Source: Paraphysomonas bandaiensis (Eukaryota; Chrysophyceae). From it: 64,000 nt of DNA. Below the pieces are notes generated by a model. The model was not told the DNA's origin. It saw nothing but the letters and a program-made list of their open reading frames with translations, and did not search any database. Position numbers and translations under genes: made by a program. This document shows, piece by piece, positions 47,368 through 58,096 of this stretch; position 1 is the first letter of the stretch; every line of letters starts with the position of its first letter. Location of the stretch: contig CBFFRP010000406.1 in NCBI GenBank assembly GCA_965644295.1, positions 124,001-188,000 of the forward strand, read 5' to 3'.

Positions 47368-48144
47368 CAGGGATAGGGAACAGTATATTGCAATACTATT
47401 GTTAGATAGCGTTCCATCAAAAGTATTGATGAATTTTTAAACCGGTCCTACAATACAATTACAATATATTGCAATATATTAGTATGACTAATCAGTAGGT
47501 AAACACATCCGTTGATTTCATTTTTAGTATTAGCCATTAAGATCACATGACAACCAAACCAACTGCTACTTATAGCTACTAAAAATCCACCTCGTCCTCA
47601 TCCTCTGAGGCATCATCGGTGACGTCAACATCACCATATTCATTCACAGAATTAATTGAAATATGCTAGTATCCGGCCATAACTGTCGAATAGCATTCAG
47701 AAACAACAGCATATTAAGTAGGATGGATACTTTTGCGCAACACTGATATAATATGTTTAGCTGTGCTGAACAGACGTTCCCATGTATTGGAAATACATAC
47801 CAGGGCCAGGCAACCGTTAATGACTCGTGGATCTGTACGTTCCTTAAGTTTTTGAGCTGACTGAAGGTTTTTAGTCGCATAGTCAACATCAGCTTAATTA
47901 TCCTTTGTAATGTTGTAATCAATTTCTCGGTTATTTATATCCATTTTGCACCCTACAGTTGAGAATCTTCTCTTATATGACTATCATAATATTGATTGCA
48001 ATATATTGCAATAGTATTGTGAGCTCTTTTAACAGAAACACTATTGATGGAATATTTGACCAGTCCACCAATCAATATATATTACAATATATTGCAATAT
48101 ATTGTACAATGTATTGCAATACAATATATTGTTCCTTATCCCTG
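47368..48144 (-). mobile_element. hAT transposon remnant with perfect target duplication
   Basis: The ends are inverted repeats, CAGGGATAGGGAACAGTATA at the left and the complement of CAGGGATAAGGAACAATATA at the right. Both flanks read ATTGAAAT (47360-47367 and 48145-48152), a perfect 8-bp duplication as hAT elements make. Inside, on the minus strand, lies a decayed piece of the hAT C-terminal dimerisation region. Confidence 0.9.
47680..47785 (-). pseudogene. decayed hAT transposase C-terminus
   Basis: On the minus strand one frame reads WERLFSTAKHIISVLRKSI and, after a frameshift, another reads NMLLFLNAIRQLW. This matches the hAT dimerisation signature (SERLFSxAGxI...R..L....E.LxFLxxN). It is broken by a stop and the frame change, so the element cannot move itself. 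Confidence 0.7.
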
Positions 48145-50365
48145 ATTGAAATGGTATACATCCAAGTATTGGTAATGCGAATTTCAAGTAAAAATAGTCA
48201 CCAAGTCTCTCGTTTTTGAAAACGGGATCTAGCTATATTGACATAGTCAATTTGGTGTAATTTTTTAGTCACACCAAAAATAGTATAAAAACCTAGTCAA
48301 GGGGCTGAATATTTAGTCATTAAACAATTCATACTTTCGGTTTACAATGACTAGGTAATCATGGTATTCACCTGGTCAACAATTAGTGAATACAGATATT
48401 GAATTATCCCCATTTTGTATTAAAGAAAGTACTTTTTGGCCTGATTTAGGTTTAATAGAACACTCATAATAGCATAGGGTATATATAGACATTCAACTTC
48501 AATATTCGGTTTAACAGAAACTCTCATCTCACTTAATTATAATATTGACATACATATTGACAGTCATTTTAATGTGATTTCACTACATTTTATACAATTT
48601 TAGAGAACATCACCCTTATGTACAAATTTTAATACCTTACAGTTGATATTCTCCCTTCGTATCCTTCTGTGATAGAGGTACATTCGTTGTTATTACTGAA
48701 ATTTGGAGACTTATTGTTATGAATTAATCTTGTACAATTTCCATTCACATACCATTGATTTGAAACAGTACTTTTTTTATTAGCTTTCGTAATATTGATC
48801 AGGAAACACTTATTTCCTATTATAGCAAGCAAACTGCTAATAGCTAAATTATCCAGATATTAGGTTTTCAACATCATGAGCATGCTCTACAATTTAACCT
48901 AGGGAAAAGGAGTACAGCCCCTTGTCCAAATTTTAAAATTCGCTTTCGTTTCAAAAGTTTGGGCGCCCACTTATTACTCGTGGTTAAATATAACTGTATT
49001 TATTACTTTGACTAGAGTTTTACACTAAAACTATAGTGACTAGGTCATTCAACCAATTTGATTAGATTGAATCATATATTCCGTATTTCGTGATAAGATA
49101 ATATGAATTGTGTCAGAGAAAACTGAAATATTTTGAGTGTATAAGATTGTGACTATCTAAAATCTGATAATATTGATTGGTAGTAGAGAGAATATGAATG
49201 CAAAATATATCAATTAATGATACGAGATGTTCACTATAGTTTTACTAATTCTATTGCATGATTTCAAGTTCTGCTACTTAAAGTTGCTTATTAGGAACAT
49301 TTTTTCCCTATAACTGGGGTAATGATGTCATGATTAGTACGTTATACGTTATCTCCCAAACCAAGATCACTTGCTACCCAGCACTCTATGCTATAATGCG
49401 CCTCGCTAGACCATTATCTATTCTAGAAATTATCTATTGTATCTCCCAGGTAACATCAACCTAGACAAGAAGTGAATGACTCATCCACTCAATATAGTCA
49501 AGAACAATGTAAAAACACAATATGAATCGACCAAAGTGAATTTCAAAATGATGGCTCGCGAAAAATAGTCGTAGCTCGAGAGAAAAACATTTTTCATACA
49601 GCTCAAGAAAAAAATGTACTGAATTTTTTATAGTGAAGAGAAAATGGCAGAGCGATAGCACCATCGTTGAGTACTACCCAGTCCTGGCCTTAGCAAACAC
49701 TGATGTAACCGGAACTGTAGTACAGAATATTATATCGCGAATACAAGTAAAGTTACGGTCTTACTCTTATCTCCACCACTTAACGATTTGTTATAAAAGA
49801 CTCCTTCGCGAGCAAGTGCCTTGCTACGGGCTGGCTCCTATCATACAATCCATACATAAGTTAAGTAATACTCTATCCATTTATTACCTTCAAAACTCTC
49901 CTGAGGACTTTGGAGGACACATTGACATACTGGAGGTAGTTTAAGTTGCTCTGTCGCCAATATGCCTGAGCATTTTGAGCAATGTATTTGCCAGTTAAAG
50001 ACATCGTTACAATAACACTCAGAGAATAGCACGAACAAATATCAAGGTTTCGGAAGGGTCTTTACAGTGCCGATAACTCACTCGTGAAATCTACGAGTGG
50101 AGCTGTCGTGCTGCTGCTGCTGCTCAGCTGTATGCTTCCAGAGTCCAGAGAGCCTTTTTCTGTACACAAGTGGAATACAGAGATATACCAACCCTGTACT
50201 GTAATACGCACATACGGCATACGGCATATACCACATATACGGCACTGGTACAATGAGGTATGTCCAGAGCTGATATCGGTAGCAGTGGATTATTAGCTGG
50301 GCACGGAATGCAGTAGTGGGCACGATAGAAAAGGACATAATCATTGGGAGAAGTCTACGGCGAGA

Positions 50366-51607
50366 ATGGTCTCTGCAATACACCGGAAAACAGTGAGAAG
50401 CTTTGCAAGGTGTCTGTCGGGCATGCGTGCTCCTCTCACCAACATTGGCGGGTTGTCTCGTGGCTTCTTTATGTTCAATGCAGAGGAGGCTACCGCTTTT
50501 GTGAACAGTGTACTATTTTTGCGCATTACCCATGTTTCCCCGGGATCGCTGTCTATGTCGATGCCTCTGAAGTCTGCTTTGGTTGGAGAAGAAATTGCGG
50601 AGCACATACATCACGGTGTAGTTGCTGCCGCTATCGACCACACTGCAGGTCTCTGCTCGTGGACCACCGTAGACAAGCCAGAGTTTATATTATCTACTAT
50701 AAACCTGAGAATAGACTACTTGTCAAATCTGACGCTTAGTGATGAAGGTGTTACTTTAAGTTAACATGTATCCGTCTAATATGTGCAATTTTGAAGGGCT
50801 GGCACTGGATGCTACAGTTGTTCATGCAGGGAATAGATTAGTCAGAACCGACGTGGTGTGTTGGAATCAATCTAGGACTAGAAAAATTGCCTTGGGTAAA
50901 ACACCAATATTTCTCATCTACAGTATTGACTTTGTTCCCCGTTGTTAATAGGTCGCAGTTTGTTCAATGTGTATCCCCATAAATCTGATCGCGTTTGGGC
51001 AGTTGCGATGTTAAACTCTCTATTTAGGTGGTCGAGCAATTTGGGAGGCACATTTTTGTTAGGACTTAGAGCTCTGCTAATGTCACAGCATCATGCACTT
51101 TATATACTTAGACGCGGGAGAGCTGGCGAAATCATCCGTCAAGAAGTCACTGAATCACAAGATATGTATGGCGGTATGACTTTTGTGGACTACCGCAAAT
51201 ATGTCGAGCAAGGGACATCATTTTGTCGTCATATCCTGTCAGTACGTTTGAGCAGCGTTTCAAGGGGACAACTTGTTTTGTCGATGCCATTTAGGCCGGT
51301 ATTTACAGGAAATTTTTCAACACCATGTCTTCATGGCGGAGTCACTGCCGCACTCATGAACCACTGTGCGACATGTTGTGCAAAAACTGTTGTCGATGAC
51401 AACTTTAAATTTATAGATACTATTGACTTCAGAATAGATTATCTCTACCCTGCACCATGCTTTGAAGATATTTTATGTACCGGAACCGTTATTAGTTGTG
51501 CGAAAAGCATGATTCGAGTTAATGTTGAGTGCTGGAACCACAACAAAACCCTCAAAGTCGCGAGCGGCCGTGTGTTACTTGAAAGTGTTGATCGCATTAA
51601 TATTTAA
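50366..51607 (+). CDS. double hotdog-fold acyl-CoA thioesterase (4HBT, PaaI-like)
   Basis: Exons 50366-50747, 50797-50895 and 50952-51607 (introns 49 and 56 nt) give 378 residues. Two related hotdog domains follow each other: the first has HHGVVAAAIDHTAGLCSW and NLRIDYL, the second LHGGVTAALMNHCATCCAK and DFRIDYLYPAP, each ending in a V.CWN strand (VVCWNQSRTRKIALG, VECWNHNKTLKVASG). Such domains hydrolyse acyl-CoA thioesters. The first keeps the Asp of the HGG...lD motif; the second has Asn there and may be structural. The start (MVSAIHRKTVRSFARCL) looks like a mitochondrial presequence. It probably acts as one chain in place of the usual homodimer. Confidence 0.85.
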
Positions 51608-54600
51608 ACTTTCACAAATTTGTGGCTACGAGGACGTTGTAAATAAGTATCTCTTGTGAGTAGGTTCAAATTGTCCTGACAACGGACGACTTGCATGTTC
51701 AATAGTTGGTAGTGCCCACTACGAGCTAGAAGAAGATGCTCATTGTTACATATAGTACTACAACAAGTCACTGACATAGTATTGCTTATAGATACATTAC
51801 ATAGTGCACTTCAATTAAATTCTCGCGGAATTTCACATCAGTCATTCAAAGTGAAAAGCACATATGTCACTGAGATACGACGTTTCACGAAGGTCACGTA
51901 GTGCTGCTGACTAAGACAAGCAAAATATGGCTCTTCCGAAAAACGAGTCGATGTGTACCAACGACACTACTACATAATATATATATCAATACATTTATTT
52001 AGCACGATTAGGTACGATTATGATACCGCTCTTGATAGTGAATTACACACGTGGATGTATATAGATTAAAAATACATTTTTCATACGAATTCAACAAACA
52101 TTCTAATAACGGAGAGGGATTCACAGTAGTTCTGCGTATTGCCTCATTGTTGTGAGTTATTGAGATCCCTCCGCAATTGTTCAGAAGCCGTTATTGCCAA
52201 ATAACATTGTAAAGCCAACAAAACACCCTACCATAAACAACAAACTAAATATATTACAATCCACTTGATTTCTAGATATCTTCTACAAGAAAACTGACTT
52301 TCTCCGCTCTTTTAAGGAACTTTTAGCCCAAGATATAATACTTAATTCCATTGCTAATCTTTCCTGTCTTTCTCTGAGAATGAATAAATATGATATCGCA
52401 GGTGTTGATGGGCTCGAGGTGAAGGTGGACTAATAGACATCTTTAACTGATACTATGAACTTGAATAGAAATAAGGGAAATGTATGAGAGAGAAAGCTGC
52501 TAAGACAGGGTAATGATGTGAACTGTGATAGTTTATTAATGAACAAAATTAAAAAACTTCTTGCGGACCCTCACATTGATATTTGAAAAAGATATATATA
52601 AAGTTTGTCGTGGTCTCTATATTAGATTCAACAACTAAAGATTTCTTTCGAAAGTCAGTTACAAGGATTTAGAACGCTCCAAGATTTTAAAAGCTTTTTA
52701 TTGTGATCACGATCATACGGGGACTATGTGGCTCTCTCTGACATGGATTATTATTTGCCCACATGGAAAAATCTATACTTCGTATCGCTGAATCATAGAA
52801 GGACCGCGTGATGTCATAATGTGTATGTTGATGATCCTACCTCTTGTTTCTACTTTGCTCATACAGTCACTAGTCACTAACTATCGTTCCAAGCTTACGT
52901 CTAAAACGAAGAATGCATCAGCCCTATGCGACTTTTCTACACTTATATTGCACTGGCTGAAGCGTTTCTTTACCATATTTTGTCATTTTTTACTACTTTG
53001 CCTACAATAACAGCTTATGTTTTACTCCCATAATATTAATAAATTGCTAAAAAGTTCTCACTACAAGCTACAAGCAATTACCCAAATCAAGGAATTATAT
53101 CATTAATTAATATCTATGATTTCATGGTCATAAGGAATAACCTTACTTTGACAACACTCCAGTAAGAATATATTAAACCATCAGAGATGCCACAATAATA
53201 AGTAATTGCCAGTTGTATCTATTAATAGTATTGTAACTTCCTCTTAACATATTGTCAACGAAGGCAGAAATATATTTGTCCCTATGACCTACCTTCTAAA
53301 CTAAAGAGTGCCATTTGTTCCTACAAAGTTAATTTTTATCGATTCTACTGAATTTTAATACGACTCAAATGCAACTTTTAGTTTAGTAGAAACATCTTCT
53401 AAATGTCACCGCAGACCAGTATTTAGTAAATACATGAAAGAGAGTTTCAGACATGCTATAGATATATCAAAGAAATGAAGAATAGAATATGGCTACATTG
53501 ACTTGGCGGCAAATAGACAAATACCACCAAGGTGTTGAGAGGGAAGGAAAATAGGTTGACATTTGGTTGAGTACTTTCAACTTTCAATGTGTATCGCTTG
53601 AATATTGAATATTACGAACAAATTTCCCCCGTTTGGAAAGTGTGCCCTAGTATAGTTGTTATGTTGATTCAACTACAGACATCTTTATTATAATCCAGAC
53701 GTATGTGTTGTTTGTGGCGAAGCAAGCTTGAATTCGATCTACACTATGCTTGCGTGACCCGTATATGGTTAAGAGTTAAGAGGTACCTCGCTCGTTTTGG
53801 GAAGAGGGGGAGCTACGCTGGGCCACACTTGTATAAGATTCTTCATTTATATTTAAGTTCCCAGAAATGTTTACAACAGGGGATATTATATGCTATATTG
53901 TGTATGATGTCAATGTGATGTAAGATATGCACAATCATTTAAGTGCATTACCTTATCCATGATACATTAGAAATTCATCACTACATTAAGACATCATTGA
54001 AAGAAAGGCATAATCACTAAATAATGATAATTGAGACTAGTATTAATCTTCACTCTCAATCCCATATGAAAGTGTACGAGACAGCCGGCTCCGTATGGTT
54101 TTGACTCACATTGAGGTTACAGACAGAAGTCGCTAGTGCGGCTATTTCATAATAAGAACACCAGGAATGAAGTCAAATAACTTCGAGGGGAAGGTTGAAT
54201 CCTTATGACACAGTATACTAGCTGACAATCTCATATGATGAGTCGCCTCTTCATCGATAGTCATATAATCACATAGCCAGGCTTGTTCCATAGAGCTCAA
54301 GCGTAATCTATGTGTGCAGATTTATCTACCCACAGCACAACATCTCAATAAGCCGTATTCATTTTAGAGATAAAACGGCAAAGGAGTGCAACGCAGTGCT
54401 ATTACTATATGACATGACTATGGAATTGCGTGTATATTAATACACACTGCTGTACACAGTATAGTAAATAGTAAATAGCAAGTACAATGAAGCGACGTAA
54501 TATAGATACTGGAGTATTGATGCGAATACCATGGAATACGTACTGTACTTTGGACTAAATACTTCGTAGTTTTACCAGAAATCCCATATGCGGGATATAA

Positions 54601-54812
54601 GTAGAATGGACAGCAGAACAAGTGGGTGAAGAATCTTCAAGCAAACAAGAATGCTGTGACGTTTGTGAGTGTCCATCTGATGGATGAGTGTCTCGATCAA
54701 ACCATATAAGCTGCGTGGATATGAACCACACAATACCTTATTATAGACTAGTACAGATTATTAGATTAGTATAGCTGTAGAGTAAGCCTGAGGTTGCTCC
54801 ACATAGCTCATC
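51608..54812. other. gene-free AT-rich spacer
   Basis: I see no supportable gene or RNA in these 3.2 kb. Short frames (for example at 53703-53918) lack conserved motifs. Before the SWEET gene, 54440-54545 has TGTAC and GGAATAC words like other upstream regions here. Confidence 0.5.
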
Positions 54813-55907
54813 ATGGATTTTTTTTTCACCACCATTTGCCCAACAGCGGGGGTGATCATATCGAATGTACAACTCGCATCTCCCTTCAAGGCCGTATTGG
54901 AATGCAGAAGATGTAAAAACATGGGCCCTTTAAACCCAGTACCATTGGCAATTAGTTTTATCAATTTGCTGGGTGTCGTTATATATGGAAGTGTCCTGCA
55001 AGATATGTTTCTTGTTTTGAGTGTAAGTCTTGGAGTTGTGCTCAATTTGATGGGCTGCACAACTGCAATATCTTTGCTTGCAGCACAAGGCCGAGACAAA
55101 GAAGTGCAACGCATGGAACGCCTTATACTGACTGGAGTTTTCATGTGGATATTTATTGTGCTGTCAGTACCTACATATTTTCCTAGTATAAACACAGCTT
55201 TAACTGTAATGGGCGTTACAACTTGTAGTACCACTGTACTCTACTACTGTTCCCCATTGTCCTCTATCAGAGTAATCGTTTCTACCAAGAATGCATCTAG
55301 TCTGTACATGCCCATGCTTATTATGAATTTGATATCTGCTTTGTTGTGGTTTAGCTACGGGTTCTGGGGTGCGAAAAACATCTGGATATATATCCCTAAT
55401 GGCGTTGGGCTCTCTGTAACCCTTGCACAGTTGTATGTGAAGATTTTGTATGCTAATGCTTCTCCCATGGCTCCAACTACTGATATCAAAAAAGTGGAGT
55501 CACGTGGATCCAATGACGAAGCGGGTACAGGCTCTCTTCCTGCAACAAGCCAACACGGGGTTGATGGATCGTGTTCGGGAACAGTGGAAGTAATGAGCAT
55601 GGGACTTGGAGGTATGGGCGGAATTGGTGGTGTGGGAGCACCTGCACTTGTAGAAATGGATGTAGCGAACTATGACGATGGAGAGGTCCCGGCTCCTCTC
55701 TCCCCTACTGTCGCTGATCTTGGTATGGGCACGGTACAAGGCATAGTGGAGGTTGTACCCGTTGCAGCCTCGGCTGTTATGGAAACTCTTGGTGACATCG
55801 GAGAAATAATTCTGTCCACTGTTATGGATGTCGACAATGTGCAGCCTTTATCAATGAAAGAGGAGGAGGTGGAGGACGAGCTGGAAGATTACCCGTATGG
55901 TTCATAA
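54813..55907 (+). CDS. SWEET-family sugar transporter
   Basis: A single exon gives 364 residues. Two MtN3/saliva triple-helix bundles are visible: the first (about 8-95) with the SPFKAVLECRRCKNMGPLNPVPL motif, the second (about 105-215) with SPLSSIRVIVSTKNASSLYMP, WFSYGFWGAKNIWIYIPNGVG and a last helix ending AQLYVKIL. SWEETs are facilitators moving glucose or sucrose down a gradient across the plasma or vacuolar membrane. The cytosolic tail is long (about 145 residues), Gly/Met-rich (GLGGMGGIGGVG), and ends acidic (KEEEVEDELEDYPYGS). There are no introns. Confidence 0.92.
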   Translation: MDFFFTTICPTAGVIISNVQLASPFKAVLECRRCKNMGPLNPVPLAISFINLLGVVIYGSVLQDMFLVLSVSLGVVLNLMGCTTAISLLAAQGRDKEVQRMERLILTGVFMWIFIVLSVPTYFPSINTALTVMGVTTCSTTVLYYCSPLSSIRVIVSTKNASSLYMPMLIMNLISALLWFSYGFWGAKNIWIYIPNGVGLSVTLAQLYVKILYANASPMAPTTDIKKVESRGSNDEAGTGSLPATSQHGVDGSCSGTVEVMSMGLGGMGGIGGVGAPALVEMDVANYDDGEVPAPLSPTVADLGMGTVQGIVEVVPVAASAVMETLGDIGEIILSTVMDVDNVQPLSMKEEEVEDELEDYPYGS

Positions 55908-56454
55908 TTTTTTGCTAAAGATATAGGTGTTATCGTAGTAATTATATTGCAGATAGCTTGAACTTGGATTTCCTTACGACCACGTACTTAAAGTATCGAT
56001 GGTCAATATGGTTTGCGCCAAGGTTTTTTGATATATATACAGTAGGTAACTGACACCTGTGTATTTGGTGTTTGGAATATTAAGTGATGATACAAGCTAA
56101 ATACAATCCACTAATAAAAGATAAACGGTTATGATCAGAATATTTGCATTTTATCGACAGAAACAAGGATGCATTACACAGTCCGGTAAAGTTATTCAAT
56201 GGGTTGTACCAAGGTATGAACTGTGATGCGATAGTAAGCTACCAAGAGACTACCAATGTACTAAATGCACCCTGTAGAATGGTCATTGAAAACCACAATG
56301 TGCACTTTGTGACGCTCAGACAAAGCTATTATGATAATGTATCAATATGCCCCATAACAAATGTAGTGATAAATATGTATTCTCTATATCTATATACAAT
56401 ATAGTAGTTGACACAGCAAATAGCGCTCACAATTTTAACTCTAATGCAGGAATA
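55908..56454. other. gene-free spacer
   Basis: AT-rich DNA between the SWEET gene and the left arm of the palindrome. I see nothing supportable in it. Confidence 0.5.
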
Positions 56455-57182
56455 AATTCATGATAAATACTTTGTAATTTGTAAGGTGTTAACGACATAA
56501 GTAGAGCCAGAGAAATAATATCGAAGAATTAATAATAAATCTGCATTATATCTTTACTGATTGATATGGCTGCAGCAAAACTAACAAATTAAACTGTTTA
56601 CAGAAGCAGTTGCTCAATCTGATTGCGAATATTTATGATTTGAGAGGACAGCTGCGATGCATCATTCGAGAGAATGGAGCATGCAACAACAGGGCGGGAA
56701 ACACCACATGCCCTTCCCAATGCAATCTTCGACGGAACAAAAACATAAGGCACATTCTAAAACAAAAATTAATATACGGTATATTTTACTCTTGGTTTCC
56801 TACCTTATCTTCACAGAGTAGCGGCAAGTGAAGCAGAATTTCAAGCGGTTCGGTATCAGCTGCCATAACAATGATATCCGTAATACCACGATTGAGGGTC
56901 TTAGTTGCCTCATTGGCACCTTTCTTCAGTTGCTGTCAACACAGTGTAAGAAAGGGCCGTACAATTTCGGTACTGCGAGTACACATTACCTTGTAGTTCG
57001 AAGCCTGCTGTACCAAATCAAGAATGGCGACAGTCAAGTCAGCCTCAGCCAACGGGAAAGCTTTCGGGTTCGTTTCAGAAGCCATGGTATTTTCTTTGCC
57101 TCACAGCAGGGATCACAGGCTCAGCGATATAAGCAGAATCGATGATACGATTTATGTGGAGATTTACTAATCTGGTGGTGGA
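56455..57182. repeat. left arm of the SNU13 palindrome
   Basis: The arm is the reverse complement of 57376-58096, apart from a 7-bp insertion (TTTGTAA near 56484) and about five single-base differences. It includes a whole SNU13 gene with its 3' flank and about 100 bp of 5' flank. Confidence 0.95.
56598..57085 (-). CDS. SNU13: SNU13 / 15.5K (L7Ae family), copy 1
   Basis: Exons 57085-56990, 56932-56804 and 56756-56598 give 127 residues. The protein is the same as that of the mirrored copy: three codon differences (Asp, Tyr, Ala) are all silent. L7Ae signatures are [15 protein letters not shown] (the kink-turn-binding NEATK), [29 protein letters not shown] and [17 protein letters not shown]13 binds kink-turns in U4 snRNA and in C/D-box snoRNAs, so it serves both splicing and rRNA modification. 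The two copies share one upstream region of 387 bp. Confidence 0.95.
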
Positions 57183-57472
57183 GACTGTCGAAGTTATCTG
57201 CTGATGATGATGCAGCCGTAGTTACTGTTGAAAGTGGCAAAAACCTGAGGTTTTATTGAAAATAGGGTTTATGTAAAACGAAAATTGGATTTTCGACGTT
57301 TTTTATATCCATTGGAGGTGAAGTCAGACTCAGCAGTTCACACTCAAATAGGTGGACTGCAGAAGTCATACATCATCCACCACCAGATTAGTAAATCTCC
57401 ACATAAATCGTATCATCGATTCTGCTTATATCGCTGAGCCTGTGATCCCTGCTGTGAGGCAAAGAAAATACC
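57086..57472. promoter_or_regulatory. shared promoter at the centre of the palindrome
   Basis: The two SNU13 start codons face away from each other 387 bp apart. The outer 97 bp on each side are mirrored; the central 193 bp (57183-57375) are unique. There is no GTATAC motif, unlike other divergent gaps here. Confidence 0.5.
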
Positions 57473-58096
57473 ATGGCTTCTGAAACGAACCCGAAAGCTT
57501 TCCCGTTGGCTGAGGCTGACTTGACTGTCGCCATTCTTGATTTGGTACAGCAGGCTTCGAACTACAAGGTAATGTGTACTCGCAGTACCGAAATTGTACG
57601 GCCCTTTCTTACACTGTGTTGACAGCAACTGAAGAAAGGTGCCAATGAGGCAACTAAGACCCTCAATCGTGGTATTACGGATATCATTGTTATGGCAGCT
57701 GATACCGAACCGCTTGAAATTCTGCTTCACTTGCCGCTACTCTGTGAAGACAAGGTAGGAAACTAAGAGTAAAATATACCGTATATTAATTTTTGTTTTA
57801 GAATGTGCCTTACGTTTTTGTTCCGTCGAAGATTGCATTGGGAAGGGCATGTGGTGTTTCCCGCCCTGTTGTTGCGTGCTCCATTCTCTCGAATGATGCA
57901 TCGCAGCTGTCCTCTCAAATCATAAATATTCGCAATCAGATTGAGCAACTGCTTCTGTAAACAGTTTAATTTGTTAGTTTTGCTGCAGCCATATCAATCA
58001 GTAAAGATATAATGCAGATTTATTATTAATTCTTCGATATTATTTCTCTGGCTCTACTTATGTCATTAACACCTTACAAAGTATTTATCATGAATT
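57376..58096. repeat. right arm of the SNU13 palindrome
   Basis: Mirror image of 56455-57182, at better than 99 percent identity by eye. Arm ends are abrupt; outside them the flanks are unrelated. Confidence 0.95.
57473..57960 (+). CDS. SNU13: SNU13 / 15.5K (L7Ae family), copy 2
   Basis: Exons 57473-57568, 57626-57754 and 57802-57960 (introns 57 and 47 nt) give the same 127-residue protein as copy 1, at mirror-image positions. Splice sites and introns are intact; the second intron differs by one base. Both copies therefore look functional. Length and motifs are as in human SNU13 (128). Confidence 0.96.

Larger units (their letters stand above)
47196..50365. other. gene-free AT-rich spacer
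   Basis: Apart from the hAT-type element at 47368-48144 it is AT-rich DNA without a supportable gene. The block 48220-48400 with CTAGTCA/TGACTAGG words is related, in reverse, to 36030-36250. Upstream of the thioesterase gene (50190-50290) ATACGGCATA/GTATACC-like words recur. Confidence 0.5.

Noticed and set aside
49633-49944. A 103-residue frame (MKRKWQSDSTIVEYY...)
   Set aside because: It starts with ATG but shows no domain, splice partner or composition unlike the AT-rich surroundings.
53703-53918. A 71-residue frame in the long spacer before the SWEET gene
   Set aside because: No conserved features; its length is within what chance gives in 3 kb.
56144-56404. An 86-residue frame between the SWEET gene and the palindrome
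   Set aside because: It has no ATG at its start and no recognisable motif.
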